The notes: generated by a model from the letters alone, not told the origin. A stretch of 64,000 nucleotides of DNA from Bedellia somnulentella (GCA_963576735.1 OY755188.1:2976001-3040000), one strand, 5' to 3'; shown: positions 10,239 through 20,810, numbered from the stretch's first letter. Made by a program: numbers and translations.

Positions 10239-10436
10239 TTGTACTTGTTAATATACATATAAATACGTTTTTTGTTTTAGAATAGGCACTATAATGGTTG
10301 TAAATTAAGCGTTATTATTATATTTTACCTCTCATATAAACTATTGGTGAAAACTTTTAATTGGCATCGATGCTATGTACTGTTACTTATATCGTTATTA
10401 CTTAGCTGTAAGTTTTCCAAATAAATAAATAAATAA

Positions 10437-10575
10437 ATAACCTCATGCGGGGATTATTACTAATAAATAAAGGAAAGAAAAATTTCGACACCGGCGGGGA
10501 TCGAACCCGCGACCTCGGGTATACGCCTCCGTCGCTCTGCCAATTGAGCTACATGAGATTTTCATGAACAAAAAC
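10437..10575 (-). repeat. tRNA-derived SINE-like repeat; intact version of the Helitron target
   Basis: On the minus strand GTAGCTCAATTGGCAGAGC can form a D-arm and GCGGGTTCGATCCCCGC a 5-bp T-arm. The acceptor ends do not pair, so it is not a tRNA gene. Its CCTCATGCGGGGATTATTAC segment matches the two flanks of the Helitron at 18.7-20.5 kb joined together. Confidence 0.7.
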
Positions 10576-10799
10576 ATTCAAATTATGTGAAAGTTAGGCG
10601 TTCTCAACATTTGCATTGTATCTGAAAAGGGAGACAAGTGGCCTTTCGCCAACTGATTATGTATCTTTTGCGAGTGACGATTGTGTCGCAAGTTGCACGA
10701 TTGTCGTTGTCAATGTCATAAATTTGTATGCGATCTGACACTTTTGACAGCGACAATATTGCAACTTGCGACACAATCGCGGTCGCTAAAGATACATAA

Positions 10800-10976
10800 C
10801 CAGCCCGCCGAATTAGTAAAAAAATTCAGAGCATTTGAAAGTTGGAAGTTGAGCATGGTGAAAAATAGGATCTGGGTTTGACTGGGTTCGGGTGACGGGT
10901 CTCCATATGCATCGCCTAAAAATAACCTCACAAGACACAATTCCTTCATATGCCCTTTACGACACCCATGGGGAGG
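10800..10976 (-). mobile_element. degenerate SINE-A
   Basis: Contains GTTGGAAGTTGAGCATGGTG, GGTGACGGGTCTCC and TTTACGACACCCATGGGGAG in SINE-A order with substitutions and deletions. Confidence 0.7.
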
Positions 10977-12235
10977 AAATGGTTTTAAGTTTTCAATAAA
11001 TTAAGTCAAATGTAGGGTCGACAATCTTGCATAAATGAATTTCCATCCGAAGAAGTGACAAACGACGGCTCAGGGAATAATACAGGATAGGGAACTATGT
11101 CTGACGTGACTGGGTACACTTATTTATTCATCATCTACTTACATAAAACCGTTAAAGCCTTTATTTTTTTATTCTTAAAAGAGCCAAATTAACCACAAAG
11201 CAGGGACTGTATCACAACTTATCGACAAATAGTTCTGAATATCGTTGCCATATAGTGACACAGGGAATATGTTTGTATTTGTTGATACTAATGTATAAGG
11301 CGTAACATTGAAGTTAATACGGTGCCACTGCCAACCGTGCCGCATTGTGCATTCACAACTTTCACTGCGAGGTCGCACTGTAACACGCTTTGTTCTTGGT
11401 GAACAACAGATATGTACTTATCTGCGCATTCGAAATGGATGAGCGAGAGAATTGCGTAGCGAATGTGCGTGGAATGGGCTTAGAATAGCACTAACCCATG
11501 CATTCTTAAAGTGTCGTAAAATAAAATCTGTTTTACAATATTTTCCGCTAACAAGTTCCAAGAGTGGCTGAGGCAAGTGGCTCCAACATTGATTCAAAAA
11601 CTTTAAAAAATGATTTCTTGGATAAAATCAGTGGGTAAAAGTAGGTAGGTGGATGGATCTAAGCATAGAGAAAACTGGAGGCTTAGAATTTTATTTGTTT
11701 GAAATTTAGTTAGAATGAGATGACAGTATACGATACTAAGTATGTGCGTAAGAGATGGCTGTTTTATACCACGCGATATCTAGTTAAAAGGCCGCTCGTA
11801 CTAGGTATGCTGGGGCCGTAGTAAGTTTGTAATTATATCGAGAGCTTGTGGGATAGACTGAGATAAAAAATATAAAAGTGTGATAGCGGTTTCAAACATT
11901 AACATTTGTGGTTAAAACGACAAGTGTGCTACCACAGCTGACAATAAGTGAATTTACATTCAATACCGATAACTTACCAATATGATTTCAATGACCTCAC
12001 ACAAGTGTGGCTTGTTAACTATGGCTTATTCTGTCGGATCAGAATATATCTACCCCATCCCTTACCGTTGTGAGGTACAAGATGACTAGGAGATCTGACA
12101 CTTTTTTACGTTTTAAGTTATGGGCGATGTTTTTGGTGTGAAAACTTATAAAGGAAAGCCGTGTTTTCCACAGTATTTTCATTTAGCAACGATTTAGTCC
12201 TGACTTTCTACATTCTGTGAATATACCCGTGAGTA
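10977..12235. other. FH intron 2 sequence
   Basis: No coding signal. A segment at about 11716-11820 (GATACTAAGTATGTGCGTAA and CTCGTACTAGG) is a diverged partner of the small inverted-repeat element at 49328-49480. Confidence 0.5.
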
Positions 12236-12239
12236 TAGG

Positions 12240-12426
12240 TTGTGGATAGACATGTTAGAAGAGTGACCACGGATGATGTGTGTAGAGAATAAACAAGCAT
12301 GTATGAGGATTGATTAACGTAGCAGATGTTTGAGAGATTACCCAGGATCGTAAAAGCGATCAATGGCAACTGCTCTTTGTCTACCCCAATAAGAGCAAAT
12401 GATGTGAGCATATGTATGTATGTATG
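12240..12426 (+). mobile_element. decayed RTE LINE 3' end
   Basis: ATTACCCAGGATCGTAAAAG, CTCTTTGTCTACCCCAATAA and a tail ATGTATGTATG match the RTE end with many changes. Confidence 0.65.
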
Positions 12427-12482
12427 CCGGCATCCGTTCCTCGATACCTTCGATGAGGAAGTTCAAGACAGACCTGACAGTG
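12427..12482 (-). pseudogene. decayed partial copy of FH exon 2
   Basis: About 56 bp aligning with 12754-12809 at roughly 80% identity. The minus strand reads TVRSVLNFLIEGIEERMP, against [18 protein letters not shown] in the real exon. The donor GT after Pro has been replaced by GC and upstream coding sequence is missing, so it is not spliced. It lies directly between two RTE 3' fragments. Confidence 0.75.
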
Positions 12483-12519
12483 GCAATCGATACGTTTAGC
12501 CTTCCTCAATTGTTGAGGA

Positions 12520-12710
12520 CAACCTCGGAGGACACATTTGGACCAAAAAGTGAGCTTGCTTAAAAAGGCAGGCGTCTGAAGTACGAAGAATAAGAGGGCC
12601 TGCATGAAAAGATTGATGAATGTAGACGAAACTCGAAAGGTTTACCAGGATAGTAAAGTGGCCATCGATTGTGTTTGCTCGCTGTCTGCGCTAATGGTTA
12701 CAAAATTCCT
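12520..12710 (+). mobile_element. RTE LINE 3' end fragment
   Basis: ACCTCGGAGGACACATTTGG, AAAAAGGCAGGCGTCTGAAG and CATGAAAAGATTGATGAATG are the RTE C-terminal coding block. It loses the match after GTCTGCGCTAATGG, before the tail. Confidence 0.8.
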
Positions 12711-12754
12711 TATATGTTCGTATAGGTATATTAAAGCATACAATAATTGTTTAC

Positions 12755-12871
12755 CGGCATCCGCTCCTCGATCCCTCCGATGGGGAAGTTCATGACGGAG
12801 CGCACAGTCTGCGCGCCGTACAGTCGGTCGTCCGGCACGTCCAGCTCGCCGAAAGTATCACGTTCCTTTCT
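12755..12871 (-). CDS. FH: fumarate hydratase, exon 2 (first exon common to both isoforms)
   Basis: Encodes 39 residues in phase 0: [20 protein letters not shown] then [19 protein letters not shown]. This is the canonical N-terminal start of the class II fumarase core: the DTFGELxVPxDxxYGAQTxRS motif, then FPIGG. Acceptor CTCCATTCCAG and donor GTAAAC are clear. Exons 1a and 1b both end in phase 0, so either can splice here. A decayed copy of its 3' end lies 270 bp away on the 3' side. Confidence 0.93.
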
Positions 12872-13029
12872 CTGGAATGGAGAAGAAATAGGGTTAGATG
12901 GAAATCGTGATGATACGTATTGGATGCGATTGATTGGGTGACTTCATCTGTTGTTGTGCTGATCAATGATTCAAAACTTTTTTCTTAAATAATGTTAAAG
13001 TTTCTAGAGAACAAAATGACTAAAAGTCC

Positions 13030-13105
13030 TTCTTTTTAATTTCTAAAAGTGGCTGAAGAATTTCGAATTCTAAAGCTATGGCTACCCTTTTTTTGGATTT
13101 ATGTG
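13030..13105 (+). mobile_element. SINE-A fragment
   Basis: CTAAAAGTGGCTGAAGAATT followed by AAGCTATGGCTACCC, the 3' middle of SINE-A, ending before the tail. Confidence 0.65.
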
Positions 13106-14039
13106 TTTTTTTATCTAAAAACGAAATGCTACACCAAAAATTACTCTAGATTGCTCACTTTCACTTTAATTAAATTTGCTTTACCCAAAAAAATTACAAT
13201 GATAGTTCTCAGCAACGCTACTAACGAGTTCATTTTCTAAATATGAATCACTTCACATATGAACAATGTTTTAACATTATCTATTGTTATAGTGTAGGTG
13301 ACTTATTTGGTGATTAGTCACATCGCATAACATTTTGTTTTACTGAAATAAAGCACGAGACCTTGTTATAATAACCAACATGATCAATGAAAAAGCATTA
13401 ATGCAAATATATATGAATGTATGAAGCTAGAGAGGTTTCCAAGGATCGTAAAAAGTGAAATGTTCTAACAAGACATCGGAAATACCGTACCTATAATTGG
13501 ATCACAGACAGAAATGGAACGGTTGAAGATATTATTACTTACAAAACAATGGAATAGAAATGCTAAATGCATAGAAAAGGAATTGCTTTGGGAGGGTGCG
13601 GGTTCCTAACTCTATACAGGATTGTTAAGTCAGTAGAATGTCATACGGAGATATATTAAGATCAAATAAAGCTTAGAGGTTTGCAAAGATCGTACAAAGC
13701 TTAAGGGCCTCCCTCGAAAATTTCACTGATTTTGGTAGTTTTCAAACTCAATGAAACCTGCTCAATGAAACAATCACACTCTAAATAAAATATATGTTCA
13801 AGTTCAATATCTTTTCTTTAATAATGACGGTTCTCATTCGTTTTCAATAATAATCGACTAAGAAAAAAAATAATTTGTGGGGGGCTTTTTTATCGTAAAG
13901 TCTGATATTGCTGTCAGAATACTGCATATATGTTATCGATTACGTAATATTTGCGTAGACAACTGAGTAGTCTATCATCTGTATGAATAATTTTTAGTCT
14001 TTTCATCCTAATTATGGAGTTATAAAGCAAAAACCCTAA
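13106..14039. other. FH intron 1b sequence with two tiny RTE scraps
   Basis: AGCTAGAGAGGTTTCCAAGG near 13425 and TTAGAGGTTTGCAAAGATCG near 13674 are short RTE remnants. Nothing else recognised. Confidence 0.45.
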
Positions 14040-14530
14040 ATTTCAATGTCAATCTGGAGCGGGTCCCTGTGCGGAGAACGGGGCGGCAGATGGCTGTTAG
14101 CCTTCATGCGCAGAGCTTGTGTCGAATTTTTCTGTAATAGAGCTGCTTGCCGCTTCCCGCGCTTTTTAGATAATTTATTTTGGTTGTGCGCAACATAGTC
14201 GCTTGTTTTGCTTTACATTATAAGTTTGATAACAATCGTAATATTATCGTTAATTTCACCCTGTTTAGATAGTACGAAATGGTCCAACGCATTAGGGGCC
14301 ATGCGCTGTTGATGTGGGCGTAAGTTCAAATCTTCTATCCGGGACATGCTTTTTGTTTATTTCTTTCCTCATAAAATTATTTTGTTTCGGTTATGATGAT
14401 AAATGCATGATTAAAAATACTGCGCATAATTCTGTTTTGTGAATACGCTCGTTTTATCCTAATGTTCTGTAAATCCAGCTGAAACAATTATTATCTTTTT
14501 GCTTTAAATTTATGTGATGTTTTTACATAT
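14040..14530 (+). repeat. copy 1 of an unclassified ~450-bp repeat with a tRNA-like core
   Basis: Diverged match to 14770-15170. Shared blocks include CAACATAGTCGCTTG/GAACATAGTCGAAAAG, GTAATATTATCGTTAATTTC/CTAATATAATCGTCAATTTC, TGATTAAAAATACTGC/CATTATTAAAAATACCTGC and TTCTGTTTTGTGAATACGCT/TTCTGTTTTGTAAATATGCT. A box-B-like TAAGTTCAAATCTTC/AGAGTTCGATCCTC occurs in both. Confidence 0.6.
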
Positions 14531-14647
14531 CTTTTTAGTAAGATTAAAAATATTGTTTACCTTATAATAACGTCGGAAAATTAAATAAAGGAAACAAACA
14601 TGTGCAGAAAATCGAAAATTTCCAATTAAACAAAAAAATTTTGAACA

Positions 14648-14690
14648 ACATACATACTCACGGCTATAAATCCCTAAAAGGGAAAAAATA
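14648..14690 (-). mobile_element. SINE-A tail fragment
   Basis: CATACATACTCACGGCTATA followed by AATCCCTAAAAGGG only. Confidence 0.75.
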
Positions 14691-14769
14691 TTAAAAAAAG
14701 GTTCGCTAAACAGAGGGCTCAGATAATGAATGCAAAATTGTAAGTACAAATTTTTTTACCAATAAAACA

Positions 14770-15170
14770 CTTTAGGCATATTTTATATATTGCACGGAAC
14801 ATAGTCGAAAAGTTTTGCCATATATTATATTGTTCGTTCGCAATCCTAATATAATCGTCAATTTCGACTCTTAGCTCTAAGATCGAAGTGGTGTAACCCG
14901 TTAAACGTTTCACGCTCAGTGATGAAGGTACAGAGTTCGATCCTCAACCTTGCGACAGTATTTTAGTTTGTTTTTTATTCGTAAAATAAGTATTCTTTTA
15001 TTTTCTCCTTCGGATCACGATGAATGCATTATTAAAAATACCTGCTGCTATTTATTCTGTTTTGTAAATATGCTTGTTACGTTTTACCCTATAGCTATGT
15101 TCCGTGAATAATCTTACCTTCTAACTTTTCTTTCAAATCTGGGTGTTTTTTTTTATTTATATGATGTGTA
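14770..15170 (+). repeat. copy 2 of the ~450-bp repeat
   Basis: See copy 1 at 14040. The two copies flank a SINE-A scrap and are strongly diverged, so the duplication is old. Confidence 0.6.
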
Positions 15171-15309
15171 TTACACTTCTCCACTTTAGTCATATTTCTA
15201 CTTTTTAAGAAAAAATATATAATTATCTTAATATATGTATTCGAACCGTTCTTCGATCAATTATTTTGATCCATTGTATTTCATTCATGTGCTATTAATT
15301 CTGATTTAG

Positions 15310-15396
15310 GCTCCAAAAACGTATTGCTTTACAAGGGGATAAGAAATATGCAATAAATCAGGAACCTCAATCATCTCGCCAAGTTCAATTAACAGA
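15310..15396 (+). CDS. candidate penultimate coding exon, unknown gene
   Basis: Bracketed by acceptor TTCTGATTTAG and donor GTAAGT. One frame is open throughout: one base, then LQKRIALQGDKKYAINQEPQ SSRQVQLT in two runs, then two bases. Those two bases join the next exon to make Asp and stay in frame to a stop. I do not recognise the protein. It lies in the FH intron on the opposite strand, just after two copies of an unclassified repeat. It may be a nested host gene, a domesticated transposon protein or a chance pairing. No upstream exon was identified. Confidence 0.4.
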
Positions 15397-15529
15397 GTAA
15401 GTAAAATAGACCAGGAGCTGATATTTATAAATTTTTAGTCTTTCATTGAACTTTGTATTTTGTAATAAATTGTGAAAAAGTTATCATACCCAATTGAGCC
15501 TATACTTATATATTATGAATTAATTTCAG

Positions 15530-15629
15530 TTCAACTGAGATGATGGAAGAAAGTGTATTTTCGTCCCACAATACCGACAGGGAGAAATCATTGGAGAACA
15601 CGGCTACTGTATCTAATGCACCTGAATAG
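15530..15629 (+). CDS. candidate terminal coding exon, unknown gene
   Basis: Acceptor GAATTAATTTCAG precedes 15530. The frame set by the previous exon runs 32 codons to TAG at 15627-15629, giving a polar acidic tail (STEMMEESVFSSHNTDREKS and LENTATVSNAPE). A polyadenylation-type AATAAA is at 16179-16184. The evidence is the in-frame junction and stop only; there is no homology I can name. Confidence 0.4.
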
Positions 15630-16941
15630 TGCTCTTAAACGCACCTTTACTTTTGTATTTAAAAAAAACGTAAAAGTATATTAATTCAAAGATTAACAGC
15701 ACCATCACCATGCCATGCTTTTTCAACACAGTAAAACGAACGATGCATGTGCTCGAATATATTAAAGATTAGCACTGATATTAACAGACTGTTAATTTAA
15801 CAATAAATAACCCTTTTAAGTCCGGTATATTCCGAACTTCTGTCTCTTTTATTATTTAAGTTATTTAGTCGCGGTGGATAAGTTATTTAATATAGCTATC
15901 TTGCACAATTTGGCGTAAAAACTATTTTATATGAGTTGAAGTATATTTTCAGCCGTAAAATTTCGGGAAATGTGAATTTAGATAATCAAGAAAACTTTTG
16001 AACAAACCTCTAATTAATTAAATGAACAAGTACAAAAGACGCACATTTATAGCCTCCTTCAAACAAGAAACTACAAACAGGTATTCATGAATCTGTGCCT
16101 ACAAATACCTAGTTATAACTTAGTTTTTAATATTGAAAAGAACCTTAAGAATTGCCTTTTGCTTTCTGCACCATCTCAATAAAATGATATTTTTTATGAA
16201 AATTATTTGGGTTTTATAATTTACTTATGTTGAATCAGTAGTAAGTAAGTATTCATGAAAAAAATGCCTACTCCTGTTCTATAATTTGAGTCGATTTTTT
16301 GTTCAAGTGTGGATTTTTGACGTCGAGATATTATTATTATATAATTACACGTTACTTCATTTCTACTGCCATCCACGTACACTTTGTTGTGTCGGTTAAG
16401 AATAACATAAACCCCTTTTACTATGTCACGTGAAACGTATCATCACGACACCAACATTCTTCTCGACATGTTCCCCTGCTATATTCCAAAGGTATTAAGA
16501 AATAAGTTTTGTGGAAATAAAGTTACTGTACTGTTGAAGTATTTGTTTTATTTTTATAACAATATTCACTTAGCGAAACATAATTAACACATATATCAAT
16601 ACGCCGCGCCGATCGTACAACGTAGTACGAGACTGTTTTGGTAGATGGCGCTATATCCACATCTATATCGCTATAATCTATAGTTATCATAGTTGCTAAT
16701 AGATGGCTTGTTTTACGAGTTCTATTAAAGGTGAGGAAACGGCAGGGGGAAGCCCAAATGCCGTTTCAAGGTTCTCACTTTTTCGTGGGACGCCCTTAAC
16801 CAATGGTTACTTATACCCAGAGTATTATTTTATACATAAAGATGGATGTACATATGTGTACATACAAAGACGTAAATTGAGTCACCAATTTGGACCATAT
16901 GGTATAATATTATACTCATTTATCACCAGATATGTTACTAG
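15630..16941. other. FH intron 1b sequence, no supported gene
   Basis: An 84-codon frame at 16703-16957 has no recognised domain and runs into the tandem repeat, so I do not call it. Confidence 0.45.
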
Positions 16942-17037
16942 CTTGTGCCTAGTATAGTATTATATTATCTCAACTTGTGTTTAGTATAGTATTATATTAT
17001 CTCAACTTGTGTTTAGTATAGTATTATATTATCTGTG
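16942..17037. repeat. tandem repeat, three units of 32 bp
   Basis: Three consecutive units of the form CTTGTGTTTAGTATAGTATT plus ATATTATCTCAA, almost identical. Confidence 0.9.
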
Positions 17038-17446
17038 CTTGTGCCTTGCGGGGCATAAATAATACGTGCTATTCCTCTGAAACATATTTTTTGGAAAAAG
17101 CAGAATTACAACAGAAACTTATATATATAAGAGCGAGAGAACTTTAAAAATATATTACAAGAATTATAAAATATTTATTACATTTACTGATAACGCTTAA
17201 ACATGTATGATGATAACACAAAGAAATGAAATGAAAATAAAACTTGTTTTTGTATCCATATAAAGCAAACTGAGATAAACAAAAATAAGGTTATTCAAGT
17301 ATGAAATTTTATCATGTTTAGTGTATTTTGTAAGAATAGAAACTTATTCCAATGTATTGTGAAACCTAGTGAACCAGTTGTTAAACCGTCCTTCGTGAAA
17401 GCTAATAAATTATACATTGGAGAAAAACCTTGCTAAAAATTAACTA

Positions 17447-17590
17447 TACATACATATACTCACGCCGTTAGTTCCCATTGGGGTAGGCAGAGACTATCGA
17501 TCGCCACTTTGTACGATCCTGACAAACCTCTCTAGCTGCGTATACATCCATCAATCTTTTCATATGTGCTCTTTCATTCATCATACTACA
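17447..17590 (-). mobile_element. RTE LINE 3' end (5'-truncated)
   Basis: Starts with the tail CATACATACATATACTCACG, then CCGTTAGTTCCCATTGGGGT and CTTTTCATATGTGCTC. About 140 bp of the RTE C-terminal end. Confidence 0.85.
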
Positions 17591-18261
17591 TACATAATTA
17601 ACTGTCTAACTAAAGAAACAAATGCCGAAGATGACTTTTTTTAAACTATGCATTTATCTTCTTGATCAGTTTAATCTACTAGTATTTATAATTTTAAGTC
17701 GGGTAAGATATTTGAAAGAAACCTTTTGTAAATACGAGAAACATTTCAAATTAAATTTAAAAAATAAAAACTCATAGGCAATGATAATTAATTAACTTAT
17801 TCGGAACTTATCAATTCACCTTCATTCACCTCTATTTGGGTAGATGCAAAATTGGTTACTAACTAATGCTAATGAGTAATTCGCCGTTCTCAAAATGCAT
17901 AAAAAATGGGTAATTAACAATGCGGAATTTTACCAAAAATACCGGCGTTTTCCCTTCGCTTCGGGAATGAAGGAATAAAACTTTACACACTCGTTTTTTA
18001 AACTAAATAAGTTAAACAAAACACTGTACAAAGCTGTTCATTTGACTCAGATAAAAATGTATGTTACCATTATCACTGAACCATTTCCAACAAAAAAACA
18101 ATACAAAGGATTTTATAAATCAACTAAATAAACATCACTGTTTCTAACCGGTCTCAGCACGTGACAACACAAGATAAACTAAATATCAAAAGACACAAGT
18201 AACCATATGATAACACATAATTATATTGCATTTACTAAAATTATTAATAAATATTTATTAC
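17591..18261. other. FH intron downstream of exon 1b, nothing recognised
   Basis: AT-rich sequence without repeats I can identify. Confidence 0.45.
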
Positions 18262-18309
18262 CGTTGGTACATCAGGACCAAAGTCTAAAACACTCGCCGA
18301 ATTATCCAT
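18262..18309 (-). CDS. FH: fumarate hydratase, alternative first exon 1b (cytosolic-type)
   Basis: Encodes MDNSASVLDFGPDVPT, 16 residues, ending in phase 0 at donor GTAATA. The peptide is acidic (three Asp, no Lys/Arg), the opposite of a mitochondrial presequence. Spliced to exon 2 it would give a short N terminus for a cytosolic enzyme. The ATG at 18307-18309 is the first in the exon as far as can be judged. The homology is not to a known N terminus, so the call rests on splice phase, position and charge. The alternative is that this is a rarely used or chance exon. Confidence 0.65.
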
Positions 18310-18365
18310 TATAAACACACAGTACACAGTCTATCTACAAGCAAGGGTGCGAAGTGAATGGATGA

Positions 18366-18370
18366 ACTGA
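18366..18370 (-). promoter_or_regulatory. possible initiator for exon 1b
   Basis: Minus strand reads TCTCAGTTC, containing the arthropod initiator TCAGT with the putative +1 A at 18368, 59 bp upstream of the exon-1b ATG. No TATA box at the proper spacing; motif is short. Confidence 0.3.
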
Positions 18371-19276
18371 GAACTGGTTTAGCGCTCTGTTAAATTCTAT
18401 TAGCTCATATCACCAAGTTTTTGACATAACGCTGATATAATGACGAGAGTGAAGGTTATTTGGGCGTGGTTGTAATGATATAAGATCTAATGTGGGTTAC
18501 CGCTCCCTTTAGCGATTAGACTTATTAAGATGGAACTACATATTTATTCAAGCTGTGCTTTACACTGTATATCCCTAAAGTGGTGGCAGGAACAATAAAA
18601 ACTCTAGGCCTTATGTTTTTTTGTGCTCAAATATGCTTATAAATTTCCAGAGAACATAATATTGATTTAATTTAAATCTTTTTGTTCATGAAAACCTCAT
18701 GTGGGGATTATCTATACTAATATTATAAAGAGGAAAGGTTTGATTTTTTGTTTGTTTGTTTGAATTGAATAGGCTCCAAAACTACTGGACGGATTTGAAA
18801 AATTCTTTCACTGTTTTAATGCTACACTATTCCCGAGTGACATAGGCTATATTTCATTTTCAAAAAATTAGGGATCCTTACGTAAATTTCAAAAATGTAA
18901 CCAAAGGTGTTAAAGAAATACCAAAAAAAATATTTACATCGCGTGCGCTGCGAAAACTATTGAAAATAGAATAAAATTATGTACTACAATTTTATAGAAC
19001 ACATCATTATCTAAAAAAAATGCCCGGACAGCATGTCTCTAACTATTATAGTTATCTCACAACAAGCGTCATTATATAAAATTATTTAAAATTAAATTAA
19101 AATCCTGCTTTAGAAAAGGCTCTTTATTTGTACCTATCTAATCCTTATAAAAAACGTATATATTATTTTAGACTACTTCAATACCCTTATATTACTTTTT
19201 GAATTATTCAATTCGAACATTCCATTCGAAAGTTATCTTGAATTAAAAAAATAGATAAAACTCCGCTCGATTAGCT

Positions 19277-19666
19277 ATGCATAGTAAGTTGTTGCAGGCG
19301 TCACGAAGGGGTACGGGAGGCTGCTTATCAGAGTTAAAGCAAAATTTAATTGTAGCGACTATTATCACTGGCCCAGCAGCCGGTCAATTAGCTCATATAC
19401 CGAGGATACCGATGATCCCAACTGATCTGCCAATTCCATTTAAACGGCTACAATTTCCGGTTAAAACATCTTTTGCTTTAACAATTAATAAGTTCCAAGG
19501 CCAAACCTTCAAATTAGTAGGGATTGACCTGCGAAAGAATTGTTTTACTCACGGTCAACTGTACGTTGGCCTGTCGCGGGTGGGAGCTCCTGAACATCAA
19601 TTTATTTTGCTGCCCCAAAATACAACAACGTCAAATATTGTTTACAGGGAAGCTCTAACTCTATAA
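19277..19666 (+). pseudogene. Helitron RepHel helicase, C-terminal fragment
   Basis: A 129-codon frame. It contains VKTSFALTINKFQGQTFKLV, the Pif1-family helicase motif V region (family form NKSQGQT), and CFTHGQLYVGLSRVGAPEHQ, the motif VI region with the SRV arginine. The Rep nuclease domain and helicase motifs I-IV are absent, so this is a truncated autonomous-element gene. In intact Helitrons the protein nicks and unwinds DNA for rolling-circle transposition. The ATG is not meaningful as a start. Confidence 0.88.
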
Positions 19667-19713
19667 ATTGAATGGCTTTTGATGTAATTACTCATTATGA
19701 AAAATAAAAAAAA

Positions 19714-19860
19714 TAACGACATGATAGTCCAGTGGATAGAACACCCGCCTGAAAGCAGAAGGGCGTGAGTTCCAATCCTGGGTCGGGCCTACACCAATTT
19801 GTCTCTTCTAAAGTCATATGTGTGGTTAATTTATCATGGTTGTTAACGGTGAGGGAAAAA
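19714..19860 (+). mobile_element. SINE-B, 5' (tRNA-like) half
   Basis: ATGATAGTCCAGTGGATAGA (box A type) and GTGAGTTCCAATCCTGGG (box B type) are intact. The copy stops after GTTAACGGTGAGGGAAAA, lacking the 3' half. Confidence 0.85.
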
Positions 19861-19894
19861 AAAAATATAAATATAAATACAAAAAAATATAACA

Positions 19895-20396
19895 TACATA
19901 CATATACTCACGGCTTTAAATCCCTAGAAGGGGTAGCCAGAGCTAAGGAATCAGAAATTCCTCAGCCACTTTTGGAAGTCTGCTGTGTAGTGTCGGCTTA
20001 GAATAGCACTACCCCATTTCTTCCGGTGGGTGTACGTAAGAGGCGACTAACGGACTTGGGGCTTTTTAAGGGATTTTTGGGCGATGCGGTTGGAGACCCA
20101 TCACCAACAACCTTTATTCTACCATCTTTTCCCCACTCAACTTCCAAAAATGGCTGAAGAATTTCTAATTCCTTAGCTCTGGCTACCCCTTCTAGGGATT
20201 TACAGCCGTGAGTATATGTATGTATGTTCTTTTGGAAGTTGTGTGGGGAAAAGATGGTGAAATAAAGGTTGTTGGTGATGGGTCACCAACCGCATCGCCC
20301 AAAAATCCCTCAAAAGCCCCAAAACCGTTAGTCGCCTCTTACGTACACCCACCGGAAGAAATGGGGTAGTGCTATTCTAAGCCGACACTACACAGC
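19895..20396 (-). mobile_element. SINE-A (subfamily 1) interrupted by another SINE-A
   Basis: The two halves are 19895-19979 and 20229-20396. Outer target duplication is AAAAAAATATAACA (19881-19894 and 20397-20410). The interruption lies after CTTTTGGAAGT. Confidence 0.92.
19980..20228 (+). mobile_element. SINE-A full length, nested in opposite orientation
   Basis: Runs from CTGCTGTGTAGTGTCGGC to GTGAGTATATGTATGTATGTT and is flanked by the 11-bp duplication CTTTTGGAAGT (19969-19979 and 20229-20239). This defines the element ends. GAGGCGACTAACGG (box-A-like) and GGTTGGAGACC (box-B-like) lie about 45 bp apart, suggesting a polymerase III promoter. Confidence 0.93.
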
Positions 20397-20520
20397 AAAA
20401 AAATATAACATAGTTTAAAACTTAAAAAAAATATGTTAAAATAATAATACATGTAATAAAATGAAAAACAAAATGTTAATGATAATTCATGCCCGAGCGA
20501 AGCCGGGACGGGCTGCTAGT

Positions 20521-20625
20521 TACTGATAAATAAAGGAAAGAAAAATATCGGGGGCGTATACCCGAGGTCGCGGGTTCGATTCCCGCCTGTGTCGAAATTT
20601 TTCTTTCCTTTATTTATCAATACTA
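20521..20625 (+). repeat. tRNA-derived repeat flanked by inverted repeats (right half of Helitron target)
   Basis: GATAAATAAAGGAAAGAAAA at the left recurs inverted at about 20596-20618 around a T-arm-like GCGGGTTCGATTCCCGC. Same family as 10437-10575. Confidence 0.7.
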
Positions 20626-20810
20626 TTGATATTTTAACAATTTAACCAGTATAGTAAAAATAAAAACTTATTGTATTTGATCGTAGAATCTACTGGTTAA
20701 AGGGTTAATCGAGGAATCTGTGGTTTTATTATGTATGAATAAACGTTTTTTAATCAAGTTGTATTTTATATTCTTTATATATTATGTGTATATTTGGAAG
20801 AGAACGTGAA

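Larger units (their letters stand above)
18711..20519 (+). mobile_element. Helitron with helicase remnant and nested SINEs
   Basis: Starts TCTATACTAATATTATAAAG and ends with a GC-rich hairpin region, GAAGCCGGGACGGGCTGCTAG. The A at 18710 and T at 20520 flank it. The flanks joined (GTGGGGATTA + TTACTGATAAATAAAGG) match the uninterrupted repeat at 10443-10475, so both boundaries are exact and there is no target duplication. Inside are the C terminus of a Helitron helicase (19277-19666), a SINE-B head and a SINE-A within a SINE-A. Confidence 0.9.

Noticed and set aside
10455..10560. Possible tRNA gene on the minus strand
   Set aside because: D-arm and T-arm are good but the acceptor ends do not pair and the anticodon arm is irregular; a related copy at 20.5 kb shows it is a dispersed repeat.
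12747..12941. 64-codon plus-strand frame
   Set aside because: Antisense of fumarase exon 2.
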